In this document: positions 22,005 to 32,050 of the stretch, piece after piece
Position numbering within the stretch: the stretch's first letter is position 1
How the letters are laid out: the number at the start of each line of letters is the position of its first letter
Assembly: GCA_025769875.1 (NCBI GenBank)
Contig: JAGFNK010000029.1
Location: 62,001-126,000, forward strand
Source of the DNA: Russula earlei
Lineage: Eukaryota; Basidiomycota; Agaricomycetes; Russulales; Russulaceae
DNA: 64,000 bases
Direction: 5' to 3'
Made by a program: the position numbers and the translations under genes
Notes under the pieces: generated by a model
What the model saw: only the letters and a program-made list of their open reading frames with translations
The model's database searches: none
What the model was told of the DNA's origin: nothing

Positions 22005-22837
22005 TCTGGACAGTCTCTCATCATTCTTGTATTGACCAGCCAGCACTCAAGTGTCTACTCCCCAACAGCCCCACCATTGTCTCCCAGCATTCCCCAGCTA
22101 TCCCAGGTGACTTTGTCCCTGTCGGCACTCCCCCTCCAGTGCAGAACGAGCAACAGCAAGTGGACCATCCTCCCTTGCCTGAAGGCTTCCTTGACCATCC
22201 CCCCTGCACAGCATTTCGCTTCCATCCGCACCAGTACTTCGTCCCCCCTACCACCAATCATTCCCATGAGCAGTGGCGTCCCCTCCACAACTTGAATCAT
22301 CAAGACTACCTGGGATGCATCCCTACCTCAGACCAGTTAGCTCATCGCGCATTCACAGACACCTTCACCACCACCTTTCATGCACGCATCGTCCACACTT
22401 TCGCGGTCGAACCCTCCAACACTGCCCTTGCCACTGAGTATGGCCTCACCCCCTTCGGCATTTGTTCTAATGTCGGGATATACGCCCCAGACACTGACTT
22501 CGCCCTCGGACACATTGCTTACATCTTCAATACTTCTTTGTTTAGGAAACTACTTACCTTGCCTGCTACTTACTGCCCTGCTTACAAGGGCTCATTTTGC
22601 TTATCCATCATACACGACTTCTTGGACGGACACCTTGCTTTTGCTTATGGTTACTTACATTTCAAAGAGAACAGTAACCACGTCTCCCTACATCACTATT
22701 CAACTTATACAGTTGATACCATCCACTTCAACCCACAGTTACTTTGCTTCTGTTTCACACCTCGTATTCCCCCTAACCCTCTCAAAATAATTGAGAGGTA
22801 CCATCTTGAAACCATACATCTTGTGCACGGTTCTTAA
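21800..22837 (+). CDS. E3 ORF1: unknown protein between 5' LTR and gag
   Basis: An open frame runs from inside the LTR to a TAA at 22835-22837. The frame at 21800 begins with ACG here but ATG at the matching place in the 3' LTR (34599) and in the E4 LTR, so the true start is uncertain. The N-terminal third is Pro-rich. The conserved core is GICSNVGIYAPDTDF...AYIFNTSLFRKLLTLPATY, then GSFCLSIIHDFLDG, ending LVHGS. Homologous frames occur in E4 (41151-42117) and E5 (62731-63155), with many substitutions in E5 but the same pattern. No known domain is recognised, and no strong membrane span or zinc motif is seen in the core. Confidence 0.75.
   Translation, partial: TTTLSKASCCTGLHTLPLPPATYTSPHLVYSSHLACPLVQRCLCRVPSVLTLAHLLLSPQIISSTCLDIWTVSHHSCIDQPALKCLLPNSPTIVSQHSPAIPGDFVPVGTPPPVQNEQQQVDHPPLPEGFLDHPPCTAFRFHPHQYFVPPTTNHSHEQWRPLHNLNHQDYLGCIPTSDQLAHRAFTDTFTTTFHARIVHTFAVEPSNTALATEYGLTPFGICSNVGIYAPDTDFALGHIAYIFNTSLFRKLLTLPATYCPAYKGSFCLSIIHDFLDGHLAFAYGYLHFKENSNHVSLHHYSTYTVDTIHFNPQLLCFCFTPRIPPNPLKIIERYHLETIHLVHGS
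22007..22016 (+). promoter_or_regulatory. Putative self-priming primer-binding site of E3
   Basis: TGGACAGTCT, two bases after the 5' LTR, is the exact reverse complement of AGACTGTCCA at 21709-21718 near the predicted transcript start. E4 has the same site on the minus strand at 42102-42111. This matches Tf1-type self-priming. Confidence 0.65.
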
Positions 22838-22849
22838 AAAGTAAGAACC
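22829..22849 (+). promoter_or_regulatory. Conserved hairpin at the ORF1 stop codon
   Basis: Stem GGTTCTT / AAGAACC with loop AAAAAGT. The ORF1 stop TAA overlaps the end of the first arm. The same hairpin is at 41132-41152 in E4. E5 has AGTTCTT / AAGAACT at 62705-62725, a compensatory pair change. Two AATAAA hexamers follow in E3 (22866 and 22877). Confidence 0.7.
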
Positions 22850-22907
22850 ACCCTTGTAACGCTTCAATAAAGATCGAATAAACCTTTTCTTCTTTGCCTT
22901 GACTAAA

Positions 22908-23825
22908 GTGCCTCGACAATACACCTTAGAAGAAGACAAAGAAGAAGACGCTATCACTAGACACATCTTGAGCCTAAATCATTATCGAACTTGGGCCTCC
23001 ACCGCATTCCCTGTCACCACCTTAACCAACCTACATGATGTACCAGGGATAGAACCACCCCACAAAGACTTTCCTCATCTCATTGTCAAAGAGTTCCTTG
23101 AAGTCTTACCATTTGGACAACTCCTAAGCCACGACAAGCACGCATTATATCTTGAAACCCTTAGTCAACTCCTGCCACCAGCACGACAACAAATATTATA
23201 TTGGCAACTTGCTCAAGCAAAGAACATCCAAGGACAACCAGTTGATTATCAATCCCTGCGCTCTAGCGAATTGAACCTTTGGACCAGAATCATCCAGCCA
23301 CATCACCATCTCATCGTCAATTCTTTAAGGACAGGGTATCACCTGTTTTACTTGGGTTGGACATACATCAGCTACTATCATCTCACTGTCCAGTTCTATC
23401 ACCTACACCTCAATAGAATACAAAGGGAAAACCAATCTTACATCCAACTTGCTGTTGTACCAGGAATACACAACACCTTCGATTGGGAAACTAACTCGTG
23501 GTTATACGACGCAGACTACAATCAACCTTGGGCAATTACCAGCCCAGACACCTCATATACTGGTCCCCCTGCATACTATTCTGTCCCAGCAATCCTAGAA
23601 GCCTCAAGTCTTGCCCCTCAACCCCTCACACCAATTCAAACCACCATCCCAACTAGCCAGGAATGTAGGTCTGCCAGCACAGAAGATACTGAGTCAAATC
23701 CATGGACAGCAAGGTGTAACTGCAAAACAGAGTATTGCACGTGCAACTTTCAACCAGATACACCTCCTACTCCTAACGGAATTACCTTGTGGATGCCAGG
23801 TGATTACCACCTCCCCATTCGATAA
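22908..23825 (+). CDS. E3 ORF2: unknown protein upstream of gag
   Basis: The open frame continues about 305 codons from GTG at 22908, which aligns with the ATG of E5 ORF2 (MPPRFT), so an ATG was probably lost. It has an acidic N-terminus (LEEDKEEDAITRHI), then a helical region with PPARQQILYWQLAQAKNIQG and many His, Tyr and aromatic residues. The C-terminal part has Cys residues in a CNCKTEYCTCNF cluster. The TAA at 23823-23825 may be a decay stop, because the matching E4 region also has a stop and sequence similarity continues into 23954-24409. No known family recognised. Confidence 0.7.
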   Translation: MPRQYTLEEDKEEDAITRHILSLNHYRTWASTAFPVTTLTNLHDVPGIEPPHKDFPHLIVKEFLEVLPFGQLLSHDKHALYLETLSQLLPPARQQILYWQLAQAKNIQGQPVDYQSLRSSELNLWTRIIQPHHHLIVNSLRTGYHLFYLGWTYISYYHLTVQFYHLHLNRIQRENQSYIQLAVVPGIHNTFDWETNSWLYDADYNQPWAITSPDTSYTGPPAYYSVPAILEASSLAPQPLTPIQTTIPTSQECRSASTEDTESNPWTARCNCKTEYCTCNFQPDTPPTPNGITLWMPGDYHLPIR

Positions 23826-23953
23826 ATCTGGCTCCTTGACACAGGAGATGTGCATCATCCCAATGACCCCCTGAGAGAGAAACAGTTCCCAATGCAAGAG
23901 GATATCTTGTTGAAAGACCATTACCTCCTACCCCTCCTGACGCCTACTTACCC

Positions 23954-24409
23954 TTGTTTACCAATCATATTCCTACCCCTGTTGTACCTATCCAACCCTT
24001 TGCGTCACCCCTCGTTGAATCCCCTGATAGTGCCAATCTTAGGAGTACTGATTTACACTGCTACTTACCAGAACAATCCTTCTTAGCATTAAACCTACCT
24101 ACGCATTCAAGAAGAGAGTTAATTGAATTCAAGAGTTATTGTACCCAAGCTTGGCATCAACGACTGACACACTTTATACTTTACAAACACCCCACCAAGG
24201 AAATAAGTGACTTTGCCATCTCTCCAGCGGAATTCAAAGGATATCTGTGGAAAACCCGAGTAGTTCTAACACAAAGCAGCATCACTGAAGAATACTCCCA
24301 AATCCAATTAAGAAGACACCAAGGAAGACCCGATACCATTCGATTGAAACCAGCCTACACCATTGCATATCCTTGGAACAATGGACATTGGACTATAACA
24401 GTCGTCTAG
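23954..24409 (+). pseudogene. E3 ORF2 distal part (ORF3), ending just before gag
   Basis: A 151-codon frame. The aligned segment in E4 runs 39975-39764 and 36926-36740, split by a DNA transposon. Its conserved end NNGHWTITVV stops four bases before the gag ATG at 24414. I read it as the C-terminal part of ORF2 after a frameshift or stop, but a separate protein cannot be excluded. Confidence 0.6.
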
Positions 24410-24413
24410 ACCT

Positions 24414-25720
24414 ATGAGCACTAGGAGAGACATCACTGACGAAGAAGAAAATCTAATCCCACTCCTATTTGAAGGCCTCAGTTACGACACTCAAGATCAC
24501 TGTTACTGAGGGAAATTCACGGGTGTATCTATTATCAACCACGGAAATCTTTCTGATACTTGGTTATACGAAGATGACAACGACGAAGTTACCACTGAGC
24601 AACTTTAAGCAGCAGCCCCAGGAGCAGAAAATGTTCAAGAATTCAACCCCTACAATTTCACAGGTCTCTTCCTAGATAAACCAGTCAAGTGGAGCCATTC
24701 TAGAAAATATTGGGTTTACTACAACAACAAAGAAGTCGACTTCACAGCTAGAGCAACACAAGAAGTTACCGCTGCCCTAGGCACTGCACCAAGCGTTCGA
24801 AGCGCTACTCCAGGACCCTCTACCTGATGAAATACTCAACAACCCACTCCACATACAGTTAGCAACGTACCACAAACAATCCCTCGAACACTCACTCCAA
24901 CTAGAATCCAGTTACAAGGTCCAGCTCCACCAATTGTTACAGTCGCAACAACCCAGAACCCTACAATGTCCAGCAATCCTCACCTTGTGGGAACTGCCCC
25001 AGAACCCTTTGATGGAAAAGCCGACAATGCAGAAGCCTTTTGGGCAGCCCTGGCAAATTATTACTACATCAATGGCAACTCTTTTACAGACAAAAGCAAG
25101 AAAGTTGCTGCTGCACTAACCCACTTTAAAGTAGGAACACCTGCCAGAGCATGGGCTAGAGGACAAACTACTAAAGCCATGGCTCATACTGTAGCCAACT
25201 ACAGATCATGGGACAACTTCAAAAAGGCCTTTGCTGACCATTTTATCCCTGCAGAAGCAGAATTGGCTTCTGCCAACACTATGCACACTTATTATCCAGG
25301 AAAACTACCGTTTAATGAATGGTATCAGAAATGGTCACACCACGCATCGCAAGCTACCACCGACAAAAGAACAAAAATGTATGCATTCAGGAAGAACATC
25401 AACCCAGCCCTACATCAAAAGATATTGGGAATCACATGGACACCAACTACACTCACAGCCCTTGTCAAAGCAGGAAGAGAATTTGACAACCTGTTCCACC
25501 TATACAATTCCACAGCCTTTAGAGGAGGACACTCTGTGTGTACTCGAGGATTAAACACTCAAGGATCAGACAATCCCTTGGAAATTAACTTGTACCAAGG
25601 AGAACCTAACAAACGACCCTGGGAATCCAGAAGTGAAAGAAAACCCCTCACAGATGCAGAGAAAGAATTTCGACGCAAGAACAACCTCTGTTATTACTGT
25701 GGAAAGAAGAACCATATGGC
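24414..25720 (+). pseudogene. E3 gag, interrupted in the zinc knuckle by a solo LTR
   Basis: It starts ATGAGCACTAGG (MSTRRDITDEEENLIPLL), the same start as E4 gag. The N-terminal domain has early stops near 24508 and 24606 where E4 is open. The capsid core (APEPFDGKADNAEAFWAALA, 24990-25060) and the region to CYYCGKKNHMA are open. The knuckle CX2CX4HX4C is completed after the solo L1 LTR at 26683 (NQC). Confidence 0.9.
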
Positions 25721-26682
25721 TGTCATGAACCATTCTCCGGAGAGGGTCCTTGAAGGACCCTTCCTTATAGGAGGAAACCCAGCCTCCATGGTGTCACCCT
25801 GTTCACACGAGCAAAAGGGGTGAGTAGAGGTGTCCACAATATCGCGCGTGCATTGTTGCGCAAGCGATTCTCGGCACAATCGACATACAGCAAGCCCCAC
25901 TTAAAGGCAACCCTTTTAACAACAAAAGACAGTATTAGGGCCTTCCTAAAGACCCTTTGGAACGACCCTAGAAGTTCTACAATAGGCACTAACCTAGTAT
26001 CAAAGGCCCTACAACGCGTTATTAGACCAACTCTAATAACTATAGAACGGACTATAAGGCAATACTAAGGACCTTAATAGAAATATTAGGGTCGACTCTA
26101 GAGACCCTAATAGAACTATATAAGGGCCTTATAAGATAACACTATCCCCTAACCAAACTACAAGTCCTCAAATGACCGGCCCTAAACTAACTAACAGGAA
26201 ATGAATCAGGTGCTCGCACGTGCACTAAAGCAGTGAACACGTGGACAAGGGAAGCTCTTACTCATCAAGAGGAGCCTTCTTACTCAGCAGCTTACTGAGC
26301 GTGACTGAGCATGCTCAGTAAGCATCCTCCGACTTCTTACTCATCACTCTATTGTGCTTGATAACAAGGTTATGACTTGTTCCCTATTTAGCAGTTCTCT
26401 TGTAGTATATAAGCACTCAATAAAGTAGCGGACAGTCCTCAGACTGTCCATTTGTTTACGGCACTCTCCAACCCTGGGATACTCCTTTAAGGACCATCCC
26501 CTTGTGACTACCCTGGCCTCTTCCCTGCGTGATTGCTCGACTCTCACAGTAACAATACCTCTCTGGTATCTGTTACTACTCTGGACTCTACTTCTTGCCC
26601 ACGCAGTCTTGGACGTCTATCGACTTGTCTTCAAGCTTATCCCTCGCTCTTGAACTGGATAGTTCAACAGTGAGTCTTGACA
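25721..26682 (+). repeat. Solo L1 LTR in the gag zinc knuckle of E3
   Basis: A 962-bp L1 LTR with the exact duplication ATGGC (25716-25720, 26683-26687). The TATA-proximal hairpin GGACAGTC/GACTGTCC is at 26430-26449. The hydrophobic open frame runs 26429-26653 without an ATG. Confidence 0.96.
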
Positions 26683-28405
26683 ATGGCAAATCAATGTAGA
26701 GCAAAGAAAGCAGCCCAAGGACGCCAATGACAAGGATCTCGCCCCCAAACAGTCAGAGCTACAACCATCCAAGATGAAAACATCAAACCTGCACAAGAAG
26801 AACCTATTCCTGTTGCATCATTGACAACTTGGAGAGAAACACTTGCGGACTCGATCCTCCACCCAAGATCTGCTCCTATGGATTTTAATTGGACCCCCTT
26901 CTGCACCGAGAAGGGACACGGTCCAAATCAGTATGATACAAAGAGAAATCAATTACCCCAAAGTTTCTACCAAGAATATTTGCTCCCCATCCATTGCCTT
27001 AAAGATTACTCTTGTGGGGAAGACAAGCGGCAAAGAAATCGGTGCAAGAGTCCTGCTTGACAGTGGAGCAGAAGGAATGATAATCCATGAATGATTCGCA
27101 CAAAGACACCACCTGCACCTCCGAACTATGACCAAACCCTTGCCAGCACAAAATGTAGATGGCACACAAAATGCCAATGGACTAATACACTTTAGCACCA
27201 TCCAAAGACTTCACATACAAGTGCACACAGGCGCTACTCATGACGAACAAGCAGAATTCCTTGTCACTAACATTGGAGATCATGACATTATCTTAGGAAC
27301 AGATTGGCTATGACACCACAACCCAGATATCAATTGGGCAAATGATACAATCACACTGAGGAACTGCCCCTGAACCTGCCTTACCACACATCCAAACATA
27401 ACCATTGCATCTGCATCTGGAATGCGGAATTACCAAATACAAGCACTTACTTTCCCTGAAGAAGAACCTGAGTTTGCAAACGTTGCTGCACTAATCTTCC
27501 CAGATACTGAAGGACTATTGAACCCATGTGTTGACGAACAAATCCACAATGCATTTAGACCAATAACAATGAGCATAAGAGCCAAATCAACCACAGCTAC
27601 CAAGCTAGCTCATGCAGAGACACCCCCCAAGACATTAGATGAACTTATCCCCACCCAATTCTTAAAATGGTGAAAGGTTTTCGATGAACAAGCTTCCCAA
27701 CGCCTTCCTGCTCACCAACCATGGGACCATGCAATCAATCTGAAACCAGGGATCGCCCAACGTGATTCTGGTATCTATCAACTTACTCCCAAAGAACTAC
27801 AAGCCCTAAAAGAATACTTAGATGAACACTTGAAAAGAGGCACTATCCAACCATCAAAAGCAGCTATTGCCAGTCCATTCTTCTTTGTGGAAAAGAAAGG
27901 AGGAAATCTATGACCAGTACAAGACTACAGAGCCCTGAACACAGCAACTGTCAAAGATGCCTACCCACTACCTTTAATTCCTGAATTAATCGACAAACTC
28001 CAAGGAGCCCAATACTTTACCAAGTTTGACGTACAATGGGGAAACAACAATATCCACCTAAGAGAGGGTGACGAACACCTTGCAGCATTCAAGACACCAT
28101 TAGGACTCTTCGAACCTTTGATAATGACATTTGGTCTCTGCAATGCCCCAGCCACTTTCCAACACTTTATGAACACCATCCTAGCAAAATACATTGCCAC
28201 TGAACAAGTGGTCATTTATCTAGATGATATACTAATCATGGTGCAAACCTTGAATGAACTGGATGACTGGACACACAAGGTCCTAAAGACACTCTAAGAC
28301 CACAATTTATACTTGAAACCAGAGAAATGTGCTTTTTGACAAACCTCTATTAGTTACCTAGGCATCAATATCTCCCAAGGACGAATATCTATGGACCAAG
28401 ACAAG
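26683..28405 (+). pseudogene. E3 pol: nucleocapsid end, protease, reverse transcriptase (5' part)
   Basis: The protease has VLLDSGAEGMII (27045-27090) and ILGTDWL (27290-27313). The reverse transcriptase has FFFVEKKGG, FTKFDVQWG and VVIYLDDILIM (28210-28240). In-frame TGA codons at 27092, 27311, 27371, 27671, 27911 and 28337 stand where E2 or E4 has Arg. The gene breaks at 28405 where the TIR element begins. Confidence 0.92.
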
Positions 28406-28883
28406 TTATTGCCGTTTTCAGCGCACTTGGCGGAGCTTGAATTTCACCCAAATCAGCGCAGAAACCCCCTCAAACATGCGGGATGAATATCTCCCTCAAA
28501 ACAGCTTCAATTCATATGACATTTATTGTCCCTGAATCGCCTGAATGAGGGCTAGGCAGCCCCATTGTTTTCATGAGATTTGAGTGAGAATTGGTGGAGC
28601 TGGACTCAAGCCACCTCCACATGTGTATTAGATGAATTACAACTCAAAATCATGGTCTATATCTATTATTTTTCCCTCATGTTGTACCCATGGGCTGTCT
28701 TGAGGCAGCCCCATAGTGTTTTTGACTCAAGTGTTGTGGTGTGCAACGTTATTTCCAGTGCAATTGGAGTTGCGGCCAGCCACTCATCACCCCTCTCACC
28801 TCTTGATTCTGACCATCCTTCTTGTTTTTCACAGACAGAGAGGAGTGGGTTGCAAAGAGGGGTCCTATTCTGAACTCTTTCTA

Positions 28884-29903
28884 CTACAGAGTAGCTAGGG
28901 TGTTTTTATATACAGGAGTCGTCTCCATTGCAGGTGGTGGCAGCAGGCATGGACGAGGAGTGAAGGCGTAGGCGGTGAGCATGAGTTCGTAGATAGAGAC
29001 GTAGGTGGCGAGGACTCGAGAAAGAGGATGCGTGGGGCGGCTTGCGCGGGGGTGGGATCTGTCGTCTTGCAGGCGGCGATGGCGGGGTCGTCTCCACTGC
29101 AGGTGTCGGCAGCAGACGTGGGTGAGAGCGTGCGAATGGATGGGGAGGCGATGTGGGAGGCGGCGTGCGGTGTGCTGTTGGCATCGGCGACTGCTTCTCC
29201 TGCGGCGGCGGCGGCGTGGCGGCGGCTTCTGCTCCTGTTGTGGCGTGTCATGGCTAAGTTCATGGCCAAGGCCTTCTTGGTCCTCTGGGGTGGTGCTGGT
29301 GGCGAGGGGTTGCGGTGGTGCGGCGGTGCTGGTGTCGCACGAAACTACTAAAGCGGCGGCTGTGACTGAGAAGACTGAGGCTGAGACTGAGAAGGTGGCG
29401 GCGGACTGAGCTGGTGCGACGGTGGAGGCAGATGGGGTGGAGGCGACGACTGAGGGCAACGCAGGGGCGACGGCAGCTGTGGCTGACAAGGGCGTGGCAG
29501 CGTGGCTTGAGACGGTGGTGGAGGCAGCGGCATGTGGCGCTAAGACGTTGGTGGCTGAGGCTGAGGCTATGGCGGTGGCTGACGAGACTAAGGTGGCTGG
29601 CAAGGCTAAGAGCGTGGTGGCGGCGGTTGACTGATCTGAAGCTGGGGCGATGGAGACGGCTGGCAAAACTAGGGGCGCAGTGGCGGCGGCTGAGACTGAG
29701 AAGGCTGAGGCTGAGGGCAGGGTGGAGACGGCGGCGGCTGGCGATGCTGGTGCTATGACGGACTGGGCTGAACTGACGAGTACGGGCGAGGCTAAGACGG
29801 AGACTGATGCAAAGTCGGCAGCTGGCATGACTGAGGCTACTGTGGTGACAGACGAGGCGATGGACGAGACAGTGCGTAAAGAGTCGTGTGGCTTATTCAT
29901 CAA
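28884..29903 (-). other. GC-rich Ala/Ser/Val low-complexity frame inside the TIR element
   Basis: A 340-codon minus-strand open frame, almost wholly Ala, Ser, Val, Pro and Thr. It lies in a tract of repeated GCTGAG/GGCGGC-type words, so several frames are open at once. On the minus strand a TATA-like block near 28900 resembles that of L9. I doubt it is a protein gene, and it may be an expanded simple repeat or captured sequence. Confidence 0.3.
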
Positions 29904-30012
29904 CCGTCCACCTGTCCACTCCTACTCCAGGACGACGACAGGGCGTTCTTCCCTTCCCAGAGCTGCTCACCATACCTTGCTCTACCCCTCCATTTCAACC
30001 CCGTAAACCCTC

Positions 30013-30612
30013 ATGGGCTCGAAGCAACATGCTTCAAAACGCTGGCCTGCACCGACACGTACTACTGGCCAAAGGAAGGCTGCCCGAAAAAAAACTGGTG
30101 GAAATGAATGTGACAGCTCAGGCACTCCCACTCGACCAAAGCGATCACAACCACGAGCTCAGGCTTCCAAGACATCCCTTCCTGCTATTGATGAGGATGG
30201 GGAGGAAGAGTCCTATGCCTATGTAAATGCAGAAGCCTGGGAACTCACTACAGCACAAACGCACGGACCACAAGACATGCAAAATTGTCGCAAAGGCGCA
30301 CGGCCTCGATGTCGACTCACCCACACAGCTATATGGCTGGCCGCGAATCGCTTACAAGAGTACATATGTGCATATTCCTTTCGTGCCATCTCCTCTTCGT
30401 CCTCACATCATCATCATCATCGCTGCCAGCACGCCACCCTCACCCCCATCAACTGCCAGCACGCCCTCACCCTCAACGCCCCCGCCTTCACCATGCACCG
30501 ACGAGTCCCAACGCACAGCCGAAGAGCCCCTGTACCACGCCGCCGTCTTCGTTGCCATCGGACGGTGTTGCTACTGTACATTTCGGTATGCTTTTCTCCC
30601 CTTTTTTACTAG
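30013..30612 (+). other. Basic N-terminal frame inside the TIR element, possible captured or transposon exon
   Basis: The frame starts ATGGGCTCGAAGC and encodes a Lys/Arg-rich start, then an acidic patch (IDEDGEEE). After that it turns into low-complexity sequence. Function unknown. From 30620 to 31300 there is CT-rich non-coding sequence with no recognisable gene. Confidence 0.25.
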
Positions 30613-31659
30613 ACTCTCACTTTGTTAGTCAGAGATCTGCACGCCACCTATGCGTCCATTTCCCAGCCTGCCGCCGTCTTCCCTCTCCCTTTCTACTTCC
30701 ACGCCCCCTCGCTCCTCTACCTCGCATCTGCCATCCAAGTTCTCCAATCGTCCCACCCACAATCGCGTTCAGCAGCGCCATCAGCACCCAAGCGACCACC
30801 CACCAGCACTCTCCCTATCCCCCCTCCAGCCTCTCCTTTGCATTGTCTCCCCCTCCTCACATCGCGACTCGACCACACCCCTCGTCACCACACCTGGCCT
30901 CGGCCATCCTTCACAAATCGCCACACGCCACTACCACAGCTGCTGGAGACCACAACTCGATACCTCACATCGTCCAGCTTCGGTCCCCTTCTCACGTCTA
31001 GATTTCCTTTCATATGACTGTCTTTTGTGCTTTTCCTGTCCCTTAGCCTTAGTTCTAACCTGTATCTGCTACCATGTTGAATAAAGTTGCCCTGTTGTTC
31101 CCTTATCATCTGTGTGAACCTGAGTGCAGTCGAATGAACAAATGTGTTCTCGCGTTCCCGCTAGGTGCTCCTCCTCTTTGGAGCTTCAGTCTTATGAAGT
31201 CATTCTGCATTCTTGGACACACTTCACCGCCCCATGGGCTCAGGTGTGCACTTCCTGGGGGGGCTCCTTCCCAGGCACACAACCATGCTACTGTCACACG
31301 ATATGAGGGAAACGACGTTGCACACCACAACGCTTGAGTCAAAAACACTATGGGGCTGCCTCAAGACAGCCCATGGGTACAACATGAGGGAAAAATAATA
31401 GATATAGACCATGATTTTGAGTTGTAATTCATCTAATACACATGTGGAGGTGGCTTGAGTCCAGCTCCACCAATTCTCACTCAAATCTCATGAAAACAAT
31501 GGGGCTGCCTAGCCCTCATTCAGGCGATTCAGGGACAATAATGTTCATATGAATTGAAGCTGTTTTGAGGGAGATATTTATCCCGCACGTTTGAGAGGGT
31601 TTTCTGCACCAATTTGGGTGGAATTCAAACTCCGCCAAGTGCGCTGAAAACGGCAATAA

Positions 31660-32050
31660 TCTAACAAAGAAAGAACACCCCTTTAAATGGGAAGATGATG
31701 AAGAACAAGCATTTAGAAAATTAATCCAGGCATTCATGACAGCCCCAGTCCTCATGGTACCTGATCATACTAAACCCTTTCGGCTCATCTGTGATGCAAG
31801 CGACTTTGCAGTCGGTGCAATCTTGGAACAACCTGATGAATTTAACAGATATCACCCAATAGCCTATTTTTTGAAATCCTTGGACCCCGCACAACAAAAT
31901 TACATGATCTATGATAAAGAACTCCTGGCCATCGTCTCATCCCTCTGGCACTTCCAACACTACCTTGAAGGCGCTACACACCCCATTGATCTATGGATGG
32001 ACCACAATAATTTGACATACTTCATGACAAAACAAAAACTCACATGATGA
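31660..32050 (+). pseudogene. E3 pol: RNase H
   Basis: It resumes at NLTKKEHPFKW after the TIR element. It includes LICDASDFAVGAILEQ and YDKELLAIVSSLWHFQHYLEG. Two adjacent TGA codons (32045 and 32048) stand where two Arg codons are expected before QARWALLL. Confidence 0.93.

Larger units (their letters stand above)
28406..31659. mobile_element. 3.25-kb element with about 355-bp terminal inverted repeats
   Basis: Left end 28406-28760 and right end 31305-31659 are inverted copies, beginning TTATTGCCGTTTTCAGCGC. No clear target duplication is visible, and about 48 codons of E3 pol are missing at the site, so insertion came with a deletion. The interior is GC-rich and unlike the flanks. It holds no transposase that I can recognise, so the element looks non-autonomous. 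Long TIRs suggest a Mutator-like or similar family, but I cannot assign it. Confidence 0.85.

Noticed and set aside
26344..26547. Antisense frame in L1 LTRs (MDSLRTVRYFIERLY and neighbours), open in most copies
   Set aside because: It is antisense to the LTR transcript and covers the TATA box. Its repetition only reflects LTR copy number. The sense frame shows the hydrophobic conservation instead.
28884..29903. 340-codon Ala/Ser/Val-rich frame as a cell-wall or mucin-like protein
   Set aside because: Simple-repeat DNA of high GC keeps several frames open. There is no signal peptide at its start and no support from a second copy.
30285..31084. Several overlapping plus-strand frames rich in Pro, Ser and His
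   Set aside because: CT-rich non-coding sequence opens all three frames. No domain or shared start.
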